Positions 50,738-59,142 of a stretch of 64,000 nucleotides of DNA are shown in pieces. The stretch spans positions 62,001 through 126,000 of the forward strand of contig CAKSSN010000006.1 in the NCBI GenBank assembly GCA_934489015.1, written 5' to 3'. Each line of letters opens with the position of its first letter. Position 1 is the stretch's first letter. The DNA is from an uncultured Clostridia bacterium. Its GTDB lineage: Bacteria; Bacillota; Clostridia; UBA1381. Made by a program: the position numbers and the translations under genes. The notes below the pieces were generated by a model. The model was not told where the DNA came from and did no database searches. It saw only the letters and a program-made list of their open reading frames with translations.

Positions 50738-52222
50738 ATGAAAACAACGAAAACCCAAAAGGCGTCTGTACTGTTTATGTCACTTGTTATGACGCTTGCT
50801 TTGTTTATCGGAGCAGGTTCGGCAAGCGCAGCATCAGATGACCCGACTTTGACGGATATTTCGTCATCTGTTACATGGCAGAGCGGCATGTATACCATGT
50901 CGAACGACATATTCACAAAGTCAAACTCGGATAGCAGCATATGTACTGTTGCAAGCTTTCCGAAGCAGTCTGTTTTGCTTAAGGTAAAGGACGGCTACAG
51001 CTTTGAATTTGATGAGGTGTCCGAAAGCGGCAGCTCCTACAAAAAGGACAGAAGATATTATTATGTATTTGATGTTCCTTTTAATAAGTGGATCAGCATG
51101 GGTTACTTTAACGTATACCCCGAAAGAAAATACCTTATCAGCGTAAAGGATAACTCCGGAAAAGCTCTTACGGCCGATATGGCATCGAGCGTAATTGAGA
51201 TGTACAGCGTTGATAACGTAAATCATATTCCGGAATATTATCAGAATTACATAAAGAATAAGGCAAACGTTATTAACAATCTTCAGAGTAAGGATAACGC
51301 TTTCAGCTTTATCTATATGACTGATATTCATATTCAGCATAACACAAAGCATTTCCCGGGTCTTGTAAGATATCTTTACAAAAACTGCGGTATAAATGAT
51401 ATTATCGGAAACGGTGACTGGGTTACAGCATGGCTTTCCGATGCTGACGGTGTTCAGGGGCTTTGGGATGACTATGACGAGCTCGATACTTTGTTCGCAG
51501 GTCTTCCGCTTATAAAGTCAACAGGTAACCATGACTGGGCATACGGCTCATCAAACCAGTACAATGTTTCGGAAGCTGAAATCTATGAGCATTTCTATAA
51601 GCCGAACATTGAAGCAGGTCTTGCTGACGGCAGCATCGTAAAGGCTGACGCAGACGCAACCTATTTCTATAAGGACGATGTTAAAAACAAGATGAGATAT
51701 ATTGACCTTACCGTTATGGACTATCCAAGCACGGAGGAAAATCTTGCAAACGGCAAAAATAAGGCATGGTATTATTACATTTCTGATGAGCAGGCTGACT
51801 GGGTTAAAACAACAGCTCTTAAAATGCCTGATGATGAATGGACCTGCGTAGTTTTTGCACACGTTCCGATTCTCAACAGAGAGGAAATGCACCGCCCGAG
51901 CGATTTGGTTGTAAACCGAGAGAAGATAAGAGGAATAATCAAGGACTTTGTCGGAAAAACAGGCGATTTCAAGGATTACAAGGGCTCATTCATAGCATGG
52001 CTTTCGGGTCATACACATGAGGACTTTATGGTTTATACAGCTGATGACTTTACGTCTGTTGTTTCAAACGGTGACTGCCAAATCCGTACAGATGGAACAC
52101 CGGAGAGAACGGTAAACACAATAAACGAGCAGTCATTTAACGTATTTACGGTCGACAAAGCAAAAAGACGTGTTTATATCACAAGAATAGGTGCGGGCGA
52201 CGACAGATGCTTTGTATATTAA
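50738..52222 (+). CDS. secreted calcineurin-like metallophosphoesterase
   Basis: 494 aa with a signal peptide (~1-31, ending SASAA). An N-terminal beta domain (~32-180) precedes the phosphoesterase core. All metal motifs are intact: D-x-H (MTDIHIQ), G-D (GNGDW), G-N-H-D (GNHDW), FAHVPI and G-H-T-H (SGHTHED). The C-terminal RIGAGDDRCFVY matches the GxGxDR tail of the two cytoplasmic paralogues at 5193 and 6164. It is exported but carries no visible anchor. Possible substrates are phosphorylated or phosphodiester-linked glycans, including the organism's own or host wall polymers (inference). It lies between a propeller gene and a GLUG gene and is probably co-transcribed with both. Confidence 0.88.
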   Translation: MKTTKTQKASVLFMSLVMTLALFIGAGSASAASDDPTLTDISSSVTWQSGMYTMSNDIFTKSNSDSSICTVASFPKQSVLLKVKDGYSFEFDEVSESGSSYKKDRRYYYVFDVPFNKWISMGYFNVYPERKYLISVKDNSGKALTADMASSVIEMYSVDNVNHIPEYYQNYIKNKANVINNLQSKDNAFSFIYMTDIHIQHNTKHFPGLVRYLYKNCGINDIIGNGDWVTAWLSDADGVQGLWDDYDELDTLFAGLPLIKSTGNHDWAYGSSNQYNVSEAEIYEHFYKPNIEAGLADGSIVKADADATYFYKDDVKNKMRYIDLTVMDYPSTEENLANGKNKAWYYYISDEQADWVKTTALKMPDDEWTCVVFAHVPILNREEMHRPSDLVVNREKIRGIIKDFVGKTGDFKDYKGSFIAWLSGHTHEDFMVYTADDFTSVVSNGDCQIRTDGTPERTVNTINEQSFNVFTVDKAKRRVYITRIGAGDDRCFVY

Positions 52223-52236
52223 GGAGGGCAGTTTAA

Positions 52237-55110
52237 ATGAAAAAATTATTAAGTATTTTTCTCAGCGGCGCTATGCTTCTTTCGCTTGTTCCGGCAGCCT
52301 TTGCAGCCGGCGAAAGCGCTGACAGCCCGATTGATATATCTACTGCTGCTGAGCTTACAAGCTTTGCAGAGTCAATGAGAAATGATTCAACAGGCGGCAG
52401 CGGAAAGTTTTATCGCCTTACGGCAGATATAAATCTTGACGCTGTTAAATGGGGCGGTATAGGCACTAATTCAAATCCGTTTAGGGGAACCTTTGACGGA
52501 AACGGTCACGTTATCAAAAACTATAAAATGACACCAGTAAGCGACAGCTACACGGGACTTTTCAGCTACGTCGGAGAGGGCGGAACGGTTAAAAATCTCG
52601 GTGTTGACGGCGTTACAATCGCAATTGCGGATAAGTGGTGCTACAGATCAAATAACGGCGGTATTGCAGGCTATGTAAAGGGCGGAACAATATCGGGCTG
52701 CTATGCGAAAAATGTAACCTTAAGTAACGGCGGATATTCTCCGAACGAATCACAGCTCAGTGCAGGAGCAGGTGTTGTAGGAATGCTCGACGGTTCCGGA
52801 AGTACGGTTGAAAACTGCTATGCGCTTAATATTAAGGTTAATGAGGCTGAAACAAACTATGATGCAGGTCTTGTAGGAAAAATAACCTCCGGCGCAGTAA
52901 TTAAAAACTGTTACACAGATTTGTATCTTGCAAGAGGTCCGATGAGTGTAAGCGCAGAAAATTCGTATTATACAGTTACTCCCCCATGGCCGTGGGCAAG
53001 TGGTGACGGAAACGAATGGTACATGGGTACACAGGTAACCGCATCGGAGCTTAAAACAAAGGCAGCAGATCTCGGTGACGCGTTCTCTGCCGACTCTGTA
53101 ATCAGCCCGATAAACGGCGGCTATCCGGTACTTAGGTGGGAATATGACATTCCGGCACTTGTTGGCGGCGGTACAAGATCAAATCCGTATCTTATCGGAA
53201 CAATTGATGATCTTGCTTTGGCATCAGGCTATATTGATACAAACGGCAAAGTGTTCAAAATGATAAGCGATATTGATTTCGGCGGTGCTGCATGGACTGC
53301 AAACATAGGATCGGAGTCAAATCCGTTTAAGGGAACCTTTGACGGTGACGGACACGTTTTCAAAAACTTTGTTTTAAATGCACCGGCACAGGGCGATTTT
53401 ACATACGGACTCGGAATATTCGCATATGTCGGTGGAAATGCGGTTATTAAGGATACAGGCGTAAGCAATGTAACTGTTCGCCCCGAAGGCAACTGGGGAT
53501 TTAACACTGTAAGCGGCGGTCTTATCGGAGTTTTAAAGGATAATGCAACGGTTAAAAGATGCTTCGCAAAGAATGTTTCCTTTGAAGCAGGAAGTGCAGA
53601 GAAGTTCATCTATATGATAACAGGCGGACTTATCGGTAAGGTTGAAGGCAGCGGTGCAAGCGTTACAGACTGTTACAGCCTTAATACCGAAGTGGTAGGC
53701 GACTGCAGTGCGCATACAAGCGGACTTATCGGTCAGGCGCTTGATTATAACACGATTTCAAACTGTTACAGTAATACAACGCTCACAATGGGCGATTCTG
53801 ATAAAGTATTAAACTCATATTATATAGCAGACGGTGAAATGTCGGCATATAACAGACTCGGCGAGTCAGTTACATCAGATGAGCTCAAGGGCAAAGCAGG
53901 CACACTCGGAGAATATTTTGAAGACGGCAGCGAATACCCTATACTTATCTGGGAAAACGGTAAGGATATTGAAGATACTCTCGAAACCGTTTACATCAAT
54001 TCTGCGGAAGAATTTAAGGCAATAAGCACAGATACGGCTTCAGACGGCAAAATCTACAAGCTAAACTGCGATATAGATTTCGGTGGAGAAACATACACCG
54101 ATTATATCGGAACACCCGAGGTACCGTTTACAGGTGTATTTGACGGCTGCGGACATAAAATATCAAACTATCATATAAAAATTACAACAATCAAGTCAAA
54201 TGGTTTGTTTGCAAACATAGGTGCGTCGGCAGTAATTAAAAATGTCGGCGTAAGCGATGTTACCGCAGAGCTTGCTAAGGACGAGTGGGAAATTATATGC
54301 GGCGGTCTTGTAGGCTCAATGACAGGCGCTTCAAGAGTTGAAAACTGCTATGCAAAGAATGTTGAAATGACATCAAATAGTTTTTCAAGCGGTCAGTTCC
54401 AGAGCGGCGGCGGAGTTGTCGGTAAGGCATTTGATGAAGCTTCGGTTGTAAACTGCTATGCGCTTAACACTACATTTATAAATGAAGTAAACTTTGACGC
54501 CGGCGTTATAGGGTATACCGCTTCTAAGGATGTAAAAATAGAAAACTGCTATTCCGATTATACTCTGACCTGCTACAGAGCACCGAAGCTTATAGAGAGT
54601 ATTATAAATTCTTATTATGTAACAACGGCTCCGTGGCCTTGGCAATGTGCATACAATGTTTCTGCGACAAATGAATGGTACGGCTATATCGGTCAAAAGA
54701 CAGATGCGGACGCTATTAAGACAATGTCTGTAGACCTCGGCAACGGCTATATAAGAGATGCTAAGGGTATTAACGGCGGCTATCCCGTACTTTTGTGGGA
54801 AAGCACAAGCGATTATGTAAGCGATGTTACATTTAAGGCAGCAGACGCAAGTGCAGCTGATTTTGAAAATGCAGCGGTTCTTTCGGAAATCGAACTTGTA
54901 AAGAAAAATTCCGAAAAGGGAATTGTGGCAGCTGCTGCTTATAAAGATGGCAGACTTACAGCAATCGAATTTACCGACGCTGTTGACGGCAAAAGCGAGT
55001 TTAACCTCAGCCTTGACGGCGCGGATACTCTTAAGATAATGATTTTGACAAAGGACAGCTTCAAGCCGATAGGCGAGAAGAAGGTATTTACAAAGGCGGC
55101 AGCCGAGTAA
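52237..55110 (+). CDS. secreted GLUG-repeat protein without catalytic domain
   Basis: 957 aa, SD AAGGAGGG, signal peptide ~1-25 (LVPAAFAAG). Three GLUG solenoid modules fill residues ~30-860 (ITADINLDAVKWGGIG-type starts, FDGNGHVIKNYK, KNLGVDGVT, GAGVVG, KNCYTDLYLARG). The first and third end with PWPW signatures and the 'GGYPVLLWE' cap. The last ~90 residues form a small beta domain (ASAADFENAAVLSEIELVKKNSEKG) similar to the region before the SGNH domain in its paralogues. There is no SGNH domain, CBM or SLH. A binding or scaffold role is likely. The gap to the upstream gene is only 14 nt and holds no hairpin. Confidence 0.82.
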   Translation: MKKLLSIFLSGAMLLSLVPAAFAAGESADSPIDISTAAELTSFAESMRNDSTGGSGKFYRLTADINLDAVKWGGIGTNSNPFRGTFDGNGHVIKNYKMTPVSDSYTGLFSYVGEGGTVKNLGVDGVTIAIADKWCYRSNNGGIAGYVKGGTISGCYAKNVTLSNGGYSPNESQLSAGAGVVGMLDGSGSTVENCYALNIKVNEAETNYDAGLVGKITSGAVIKNCYTDLYLARGPMSVSAENSYYTVTPPWPWASGDGNEWYMGTQVTASELKTKAADLGDAFSADSVISPINGGYPVLRWEYDIPALVGGGTRSNPYLIGTIDDLALASGYIDTNGKVFKMISDIDFGGAAWTANIGSESNPFKGTFDGDGHVFKNFVLNAPAQGDFTYGLGIFAYVGGNAVIKDTGVSNVTVRPEGNWGFNTVSGGLIGVLKDNATVKRCFAKNVSFEAGSAEKFIYMITGGLIGKVEGSGASVTDCYSLNTEVVGDCSAHTSGLIGQALDYNTISNCYSNTTLTMGDSDKVLNSYYIADGEMSAYNRLGESVTSDELKGKAGTLGEYFEDGSEYPILIWENGKDIEDTLETVYINSAEEFKAISTDTASDGKIYKLNCDIDFGGETYTDYIGTPEVPFTGVFDGCGHKISNYHIKITTIKSNGLFANIGASAVIKNVGVSDVTAELAKDEWEIICGGLVGSMTGASRVENCYAKNVEMTSNSFSSGQFQSGGGVVGKAFDEASVVNCYALNTTFINEVNFDAGVIGYTASKDVKIENCYSDYTLTCYRAPKLIESIINSYYVTTAPWPWQCAYNVSATNEWYGYIGQKTDADAIKTMSVDLGNGYIRDAKGINGGYPVLLWESTSDYVSDVTFKAADASAADFENAAVLSEIELVKKNSEKGIVAAAAYKDGRLTAIEFTDAVDGKSEFNLSLDGADTLKIMILTKDSFKPIGEKKVFTKAAAE
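52279..52316 (+). promoter_or_regulatory. bulged hairpin within the signal-peptide codons
   Basis: CTTTCG (52279-52284) pairs with CGAAAG (52311-52316), and CCGGC (52291-52295) with GCCGG (52306-52310), with a 6-nt bulge on the left arm. It starts about 43 nt after the ATG at 52237. Weak on its own; noted because this gene lacks an intergenic hairpin. Confidence 0.3.
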
Positions 55111-55128
55111 ATAGAAAATAATTAATGT

Positions 55129-55161
55129 GCCGCACCGCACCGGCTCACAGTGCGGTGCGGC
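55129..55161 (+). promoter_or_regulatory. strong hairpin upstream of GLUG/Ig/SLH gene
   Basis: GCCGCACCGCAC (55129-55140) pairs with GTGCGGTGCGGC (55150-55161): a perfect 12-bp GC-rich stem with a 9-nt loop. It starts 19 nt after the previous stop and ends 40 nt before the next ATG. It is followed by GATATACAAAAAAG, not a T-run. Confidence 0.6.
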
Positions 55162-55201
55162 GATATACAAAAAAGTGAGCGGAAAGGTTTTGTGAACAGA
55201 T

Positions 55202-58200
55202 ATGAAAAAACTGACAAGTCTTTTCCTGGCGCTTAACATGGTGCTTTGCGTGTTCCCGGCATGGAGCGCGTCGGCAGACGATAGCGGCAGTGAGGTGCTT
55301 ATTTCATCAGCAAATGAGCTTATTGACGCCATAGACAGTATAAATCAGGACGGAGCAAGCGGAAAGCAATACAGGCTGACGGAGGATATAAATCTCGGAG
55401 GCAGATTGATGACTTCCTATATAGGAAGCATTTCAATGCCGTTTGCAGGAACTTTTGACGGTGACGGCCATACGATTGAAAATTATAAATTTGAGTGTAA
55501 CGATGGGGGCTTGAATTACGGTCTTTTCGGAGCAATCGGCGATGGCGGTACTATAAAAAATGTCGGCGTTAAAAATGTTACGGCAACGTTTAGCGAAATA
55601 TGGAAATGGATTGACAATTTCGGAGGACTTGTCGGAGCAGTTCAAAGTGGCGGTACGGTTGACGGCTGCTTTGCAAAGAATGTAGAAATTATAATGACAT
55701 ATGACAAATCCGAAAATCGCGGACAGCTTAGAAACGGCGCAGGTATTGCCGGATCGGTTAACGGCGGTATAATCAAAAACTGCTATGCGCTTAATGTAAG
55801 CCTTGATGCCGGAGCGGTTGACTATGACGCAGGTGTTGTCGGCAGAATAACGAGCGGGAGCGTTTCAAACTGCTATTCGGATTTGTATATAGCAAGAAGC
55901 TCTGTAGATATTTATGTTGATAACTGCTACTACAGCGGTAATCCGGACTGGCCATGGTCGGGCGGTGACGGAAATGAGCATTACTCCGGCGAACAGGTAT
56001 CGCCTGAGGAGCTTAAAACAAAGGAAGCGGTTCTCGGCGCAAGCTACGGACAGGGCGCAGGCTATAAAATAATTAACGACGGCTATCCGGCACTTGTATG
56101 GGAGCTTGGCGAAAAATACCGCGAGGGTGCGGCAGCTATAGTTTCATCAACACCCGAAAACAATGCCGAAAATGTTGAGGTTTTCAATACGGACCTTTCC
56201 GTAAGCTTTAACAGATTTTTAAAGGCGGCCGACATAGTAAAAGAGAACATAACGGTGCAGCCGGCAGCTGACTTTACCGTAAGCACAAGCGGCGAATACA
56301 CCGATAAAATAGACCTGAGCTTCAAACAGCTTGAGCTCGGTACGGAATACAAAATAGGGTTTTCTTCTGCAATTGAAACCTTTGCCGGAGATTATGTATC
56401 GGACGGCAGTGAGATTTCGTTTAAAACAGTAGATAAATATCCCGATTTTAATGTAGCTTCATCAACTCCGGCAAACAATGCCAAGAATGTAAATCCAAGA
56501 GGAGTAAAGGCAGTTGTAAAATACAGTCTGCCGATAGATGAAAAAACGGTAGCAAATGAAAATATAACAGTTTCTCCGGAGGCTGAATACACAGCAGAGC
56601 TGTCGGGCGAGAATGAAATAACGGTAAGCTTCCCCAATAAGCTCAGCGACAGCACAACATATACAATAACCTTCACAGACGGCATAAAATCAACCTTTGA
56701 TACATCAGCACCTGAGTACAGCTTAAGCTTTACAACAATGAAGGGCTTTGAAAACCTCATTGTAAACGGCGATATGGAGGACACCTCAAATATGAATATG
56801 TTCTCCGATAAGAACAACTATTCAAGCCTTTCATATCAGAAGGAAACGCTTCTTAAGGGAAAGCTTAATTCTGTATTAAGACTTTCAACAGCTTGGGGAG
56901 ATCAGCCGGTTGTAGCGCTCGGAGTTGCGGAAAATCCGGGTACATATTATATGGCAGCATGGGTTAAGGCAGAAAAGGATCAGGATATTACGCTTTGCTT
57001 CTTCAAGGGTGGAGATAACTGGGATTCGAGAAAGAAGAGCCTTAAGGCAAACGAGTGGACTTATGTTTCGGAGGTATTTAATATACCGTCAGATTTAAGA
57101 GGAGAGGAAATTTCAATCCGTTCTATTGAAGCTTCACCGATTTATATTGACGACTGGTGCATTTACGACGTTGCAAAGGCGCCGCAGGACGCTTTAAAAA
57201 TTCAGTCATCATCGGTTGAAAACGGTGCGGTTGAGGTTTCGCCGTATATTGAAAAAATAGAGGCAGAGTTTAATGTTCCGGTTAAGTTCTCATCGCTTTT
57301 GAGCGGAATAAGCATTTCCGGCGGAGCAAAAATAAGCAAGGTAGACTTTGACGGCTCGGATTTGTACAAATGCACGGTTTATCCGGAAAACCTTGAGCCT
57401 AACAAAACATATACTTTGGATTTCGGCGGAGTTGAAGCAATTTCCGGAAAATCCATGACAAACGGAAAGGTAAGCTTTACAACGGTTAAAACAAGCGATA
57501 AAAATGCAAGCGTTGTTAAAACACTTCCTGCCGATAATGCTACGGGAGTAAAGAGAAGAGATTTCGAGATAGAAATAACCTTTGACTCTCCCATGAACCC
57601 CGAAACTTATAAAAACATCTCCACAGCTCCCGATCTCGGCGTGAGCGTTTCGGACAGCAGCGATCTTAACAACTGCATTTTGACCGTTGACGGAGAAAAG
57701 TTTAAAAACAACACGGAGTACACAGTAACAGTTCCTGACAGCGTTAAAACCGTAAACGGATATTCGGCGAATACCTACAGCTTTAAATTTAAGACTGTAG
57801 GCGCTGAGGACGTTGTGTCGGAATTTAACGCAGCACTTAAAAATGAAGAGGCTATGAAAGATGTTCTCGGCGACCTTTACACCGAAATAGGCAAAACAAG
57901 CGCGTCGTATGAATATATAACCTCATCGCTTACAGATGCTCTCGATACGCTCTGCAAATATCTTGCGGCAGCAGGCGAGGCAAAAACAATTGACGATGTT
58001 TTCACATATATAGATGAGGAAGCGTTCAGAGCAATTCTGGCGACATCATCTGACAGCGCAGCTGTAGGCGAGATAATTTCCGGCGGCGGAATACTCGATG
58101 ACGGAATTTTGAAAATATACACCGATAAGCTTGGAGACAGCGGAAGATCATCCGTAATCAAAACAGCTGTTGACAATAAGGATAAGAGCTTTGAGGTAAT

Positions 58201-59122
58201 TAAAGAGGCTATGACGGTTAAGGCAATTTGCAGTGCGCTTTCGAGCCTCAGCGGCGCAGGCGCTGTTGAGGAAATACTGAAGCTTTCAAAGGACAGCTTC
58301 ACCGGAAATGACGATATTTCCGACCTGATTTCAAAGGCTGACAGCAGCACATATCCGTCAAAGATATACGCAAAGCTTCAGGGTCTTAGTGTAAACAGCC
58401 TCTCGGCTATTAAATCTGCTCTTAAGAGCGCTGTTGATTCGGCAGATACAGGCAAGAAAGGCAGCAGCGGCGGTGGCGGCGGAAGCTCCTCCGGCGGCAG
58501 CAAAATTTCGGCAATCGGCAGCGGATCCGTTCCGATAAATCCGATTGACGGCGGACAAACGCCTGCCAAAGAAAAGGAGATATTCTCCGATCTCGGCTCG
58601 GTAGAATGGGCAAAGAGCAGCATAGAAAAGCTCTATAAAAAAGGAATAATAAACGGTAAGAGCGAAAATACATATGCACCGAATGACGCGCTCACACGCG
58701 CTGAATTTGTAAAGCTTGCAGTTCTTGCGCTCGACACTCTCGATACTGCGGCTAAGGCTGATTTTGCCGACATAAATGAAAACGACTGGTTCTACAGCTA
58801 TGCGGCAAGCGCTTACAATATGGGAATTATAAAGGGCATTGACGAGTCGAATTTTGCACCAAATATGCAGATTTCGCGTGAGGATATGGCAGTAATTCTT
58901 GCAAGAGCGGCAGAAAAGGTGCAGGGCAGCGAAGAGGCAGGAAAGGAATTTGCCGACGCAGATCATATTTCCGATTATGCAAAGGATGCCTGCAAAAAGC
59001 TTTCGGCGCTCGGCGTTATAAAGGGCGACGAAAACGGCTGCTTTAATCCGAAAGGAGTGGCAACAAGAGCCGAAGCGGCTGTCGTATTTGACAGATTTCT
59101 CGATATACTTCAAAAATCGTGA
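55202..59122 (+). CDS. SLH-anchored surface protein: GLUG, four Ig-like domains, CBM4/9-like domain
   Basis: 1306 aa, signal peptide ~1-26. A GLUG module (~30-310) ends in the DWPW signature and NDGYPALVWE. Ig-like Big_5 domains at ~315-405, ~408-510, ~665-765 and ~770-870 each start with an 'SSTPENNA'-like strand. A CBM4/9-like sandwich sits at ~515-660 (NLIVNGDMEDTSN to IYIDDWCIYDV). A helical region (~870-1080), a Gly/Ser linker (~1083-1101) and three full SLH repeats (~1115-1306; FSDLGSVEWA, FADINENDWF, FADADHISDYA) follow. Mode of anchoring is therefore clear: SLH binding to wall polymer, C-terminal. No catalytic domain is seen. It probably displays binding modules or helps hold substrate at the cell. 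Confidence 0.85.
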   Translation: MKKLTSLFLALNMVLCVFPAWSASADDSGSEVLISSANELIDAIDSINQDGASGKQYRLTEDINLGGRLMTSYIGSISMPFAGTFDGDGHTIENYKFECNDGGLNYGLFGAIGDGGTIKNVGVKNVTATFSEIWKWIDNFGGLVGAVQSGGTVDGCFAKNVEIIMTYDKSENRGQLRNGAGIAGSVNGGIIKNCYALNVSLDAGAVDYDAGVVGRITSGSVSNCYSDLYIARSSVDIYVDNCYYSGNPDWPWSGGDGNEHYSGEQVSPEELKTKEAVLGASYGQGAGYKIINDGYPALVWELGEKYREGAAAIVSSTPENNAENVEVFNTDLSVSFNRFLKAADIVKENITVQPAADFTVSTSGEYTDKIDLSFKQLELGTEYKIGFSSAIETFAGDYVSDGSEISFKTVDKYPDFNVASSTPANNAKNVNPRGVKAVVKYSLPIDEKTVANENITVSPEAEYTAELSGENEITVSFPNKLSDSTTYTITFTDGIKSTFDTSAPEYSLSFTTMKGFENLIVNGDMEDTSNMNMFSDKNNYSSLSYQKETLLKGKLNSVLRLSTAWGDQPVVALGVAENPGTYYMAAWVKAEKDQDITLCFFKGGDNWDSRKKSLKANEWTYVSEVFNIPSDLRGEEISIRSIEASPIYIDDWCIYDVAKAPQDALKIQSSSVENGAVEVSPYIEKIEAEFNVPVKFSSLLSGISISGGAKISKVDFDGSDLYKCTVYPENLEPNKTYTLDFGGVEAISGKSMTNGKVSFTTVKTSDKNASVVKTLPADNATGVKRRDFEIEITFDSPMNPETYKNISTAPDLGVSVSDSSDLNNCILTVDGEKFKNNTEYTVTVPDSVKTVNGYSANTYSFKFKTVGAEDVVSEFNAALKNEEAMKDVLGDLYTEIGKTSASYEYITSSLTDALDTLCKYLAAAGEAKTIDDVFTYIDEEAFRAILATSSDSAAVGEIISGGGILDDGILKIYTDKLGDSGRSSVIKTAVDNKDKSFEVIKEAMTVKAICSALSSLSGAGAVEEILKLSKDSFTGNDDISDLISKADSSTYPSKIYAKLQGLSVNSLSAIKSALKSAVDSADTGKKGSSGGGGGSSSGGSKISAIGSGSVPINPIDGGQTPAKEKEIFSDLGSVEWAKSSIEKLYKKGIINGKSENTYAPNDALTRAEFVKLAVLALDTLDTAAKADFADINENDWFYSYAASAYNMGIIKGIDESNFAPNMQISREDMAVILARAAEKVQGSEEAGKEFADADHISDYAKDACKKLSALGVIKGDENGCFNPKGVATRAEAAVVFDRFLDILQKS

Positions 59123-59142
59123 GCTGAAAGGAAGATAGGTAC

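Noticed and set aside
36231..55110. Repeated short sequences that could suggest a CRISPR array
   Set aside because: The repeats are in-frame coding repeats of GLUG modules of varying length, without constant repeat/spacer sizes.
54385..55332. 315-codon minus-strand open frame opposite the GLUG gene end
   Set aside because: It lies antisense to a well-supported secreted protein and crosses the intergenic hairpin. It has no ribosome site, and its Cys/Arg/Ile-rich composition is typical of a shadow frame.
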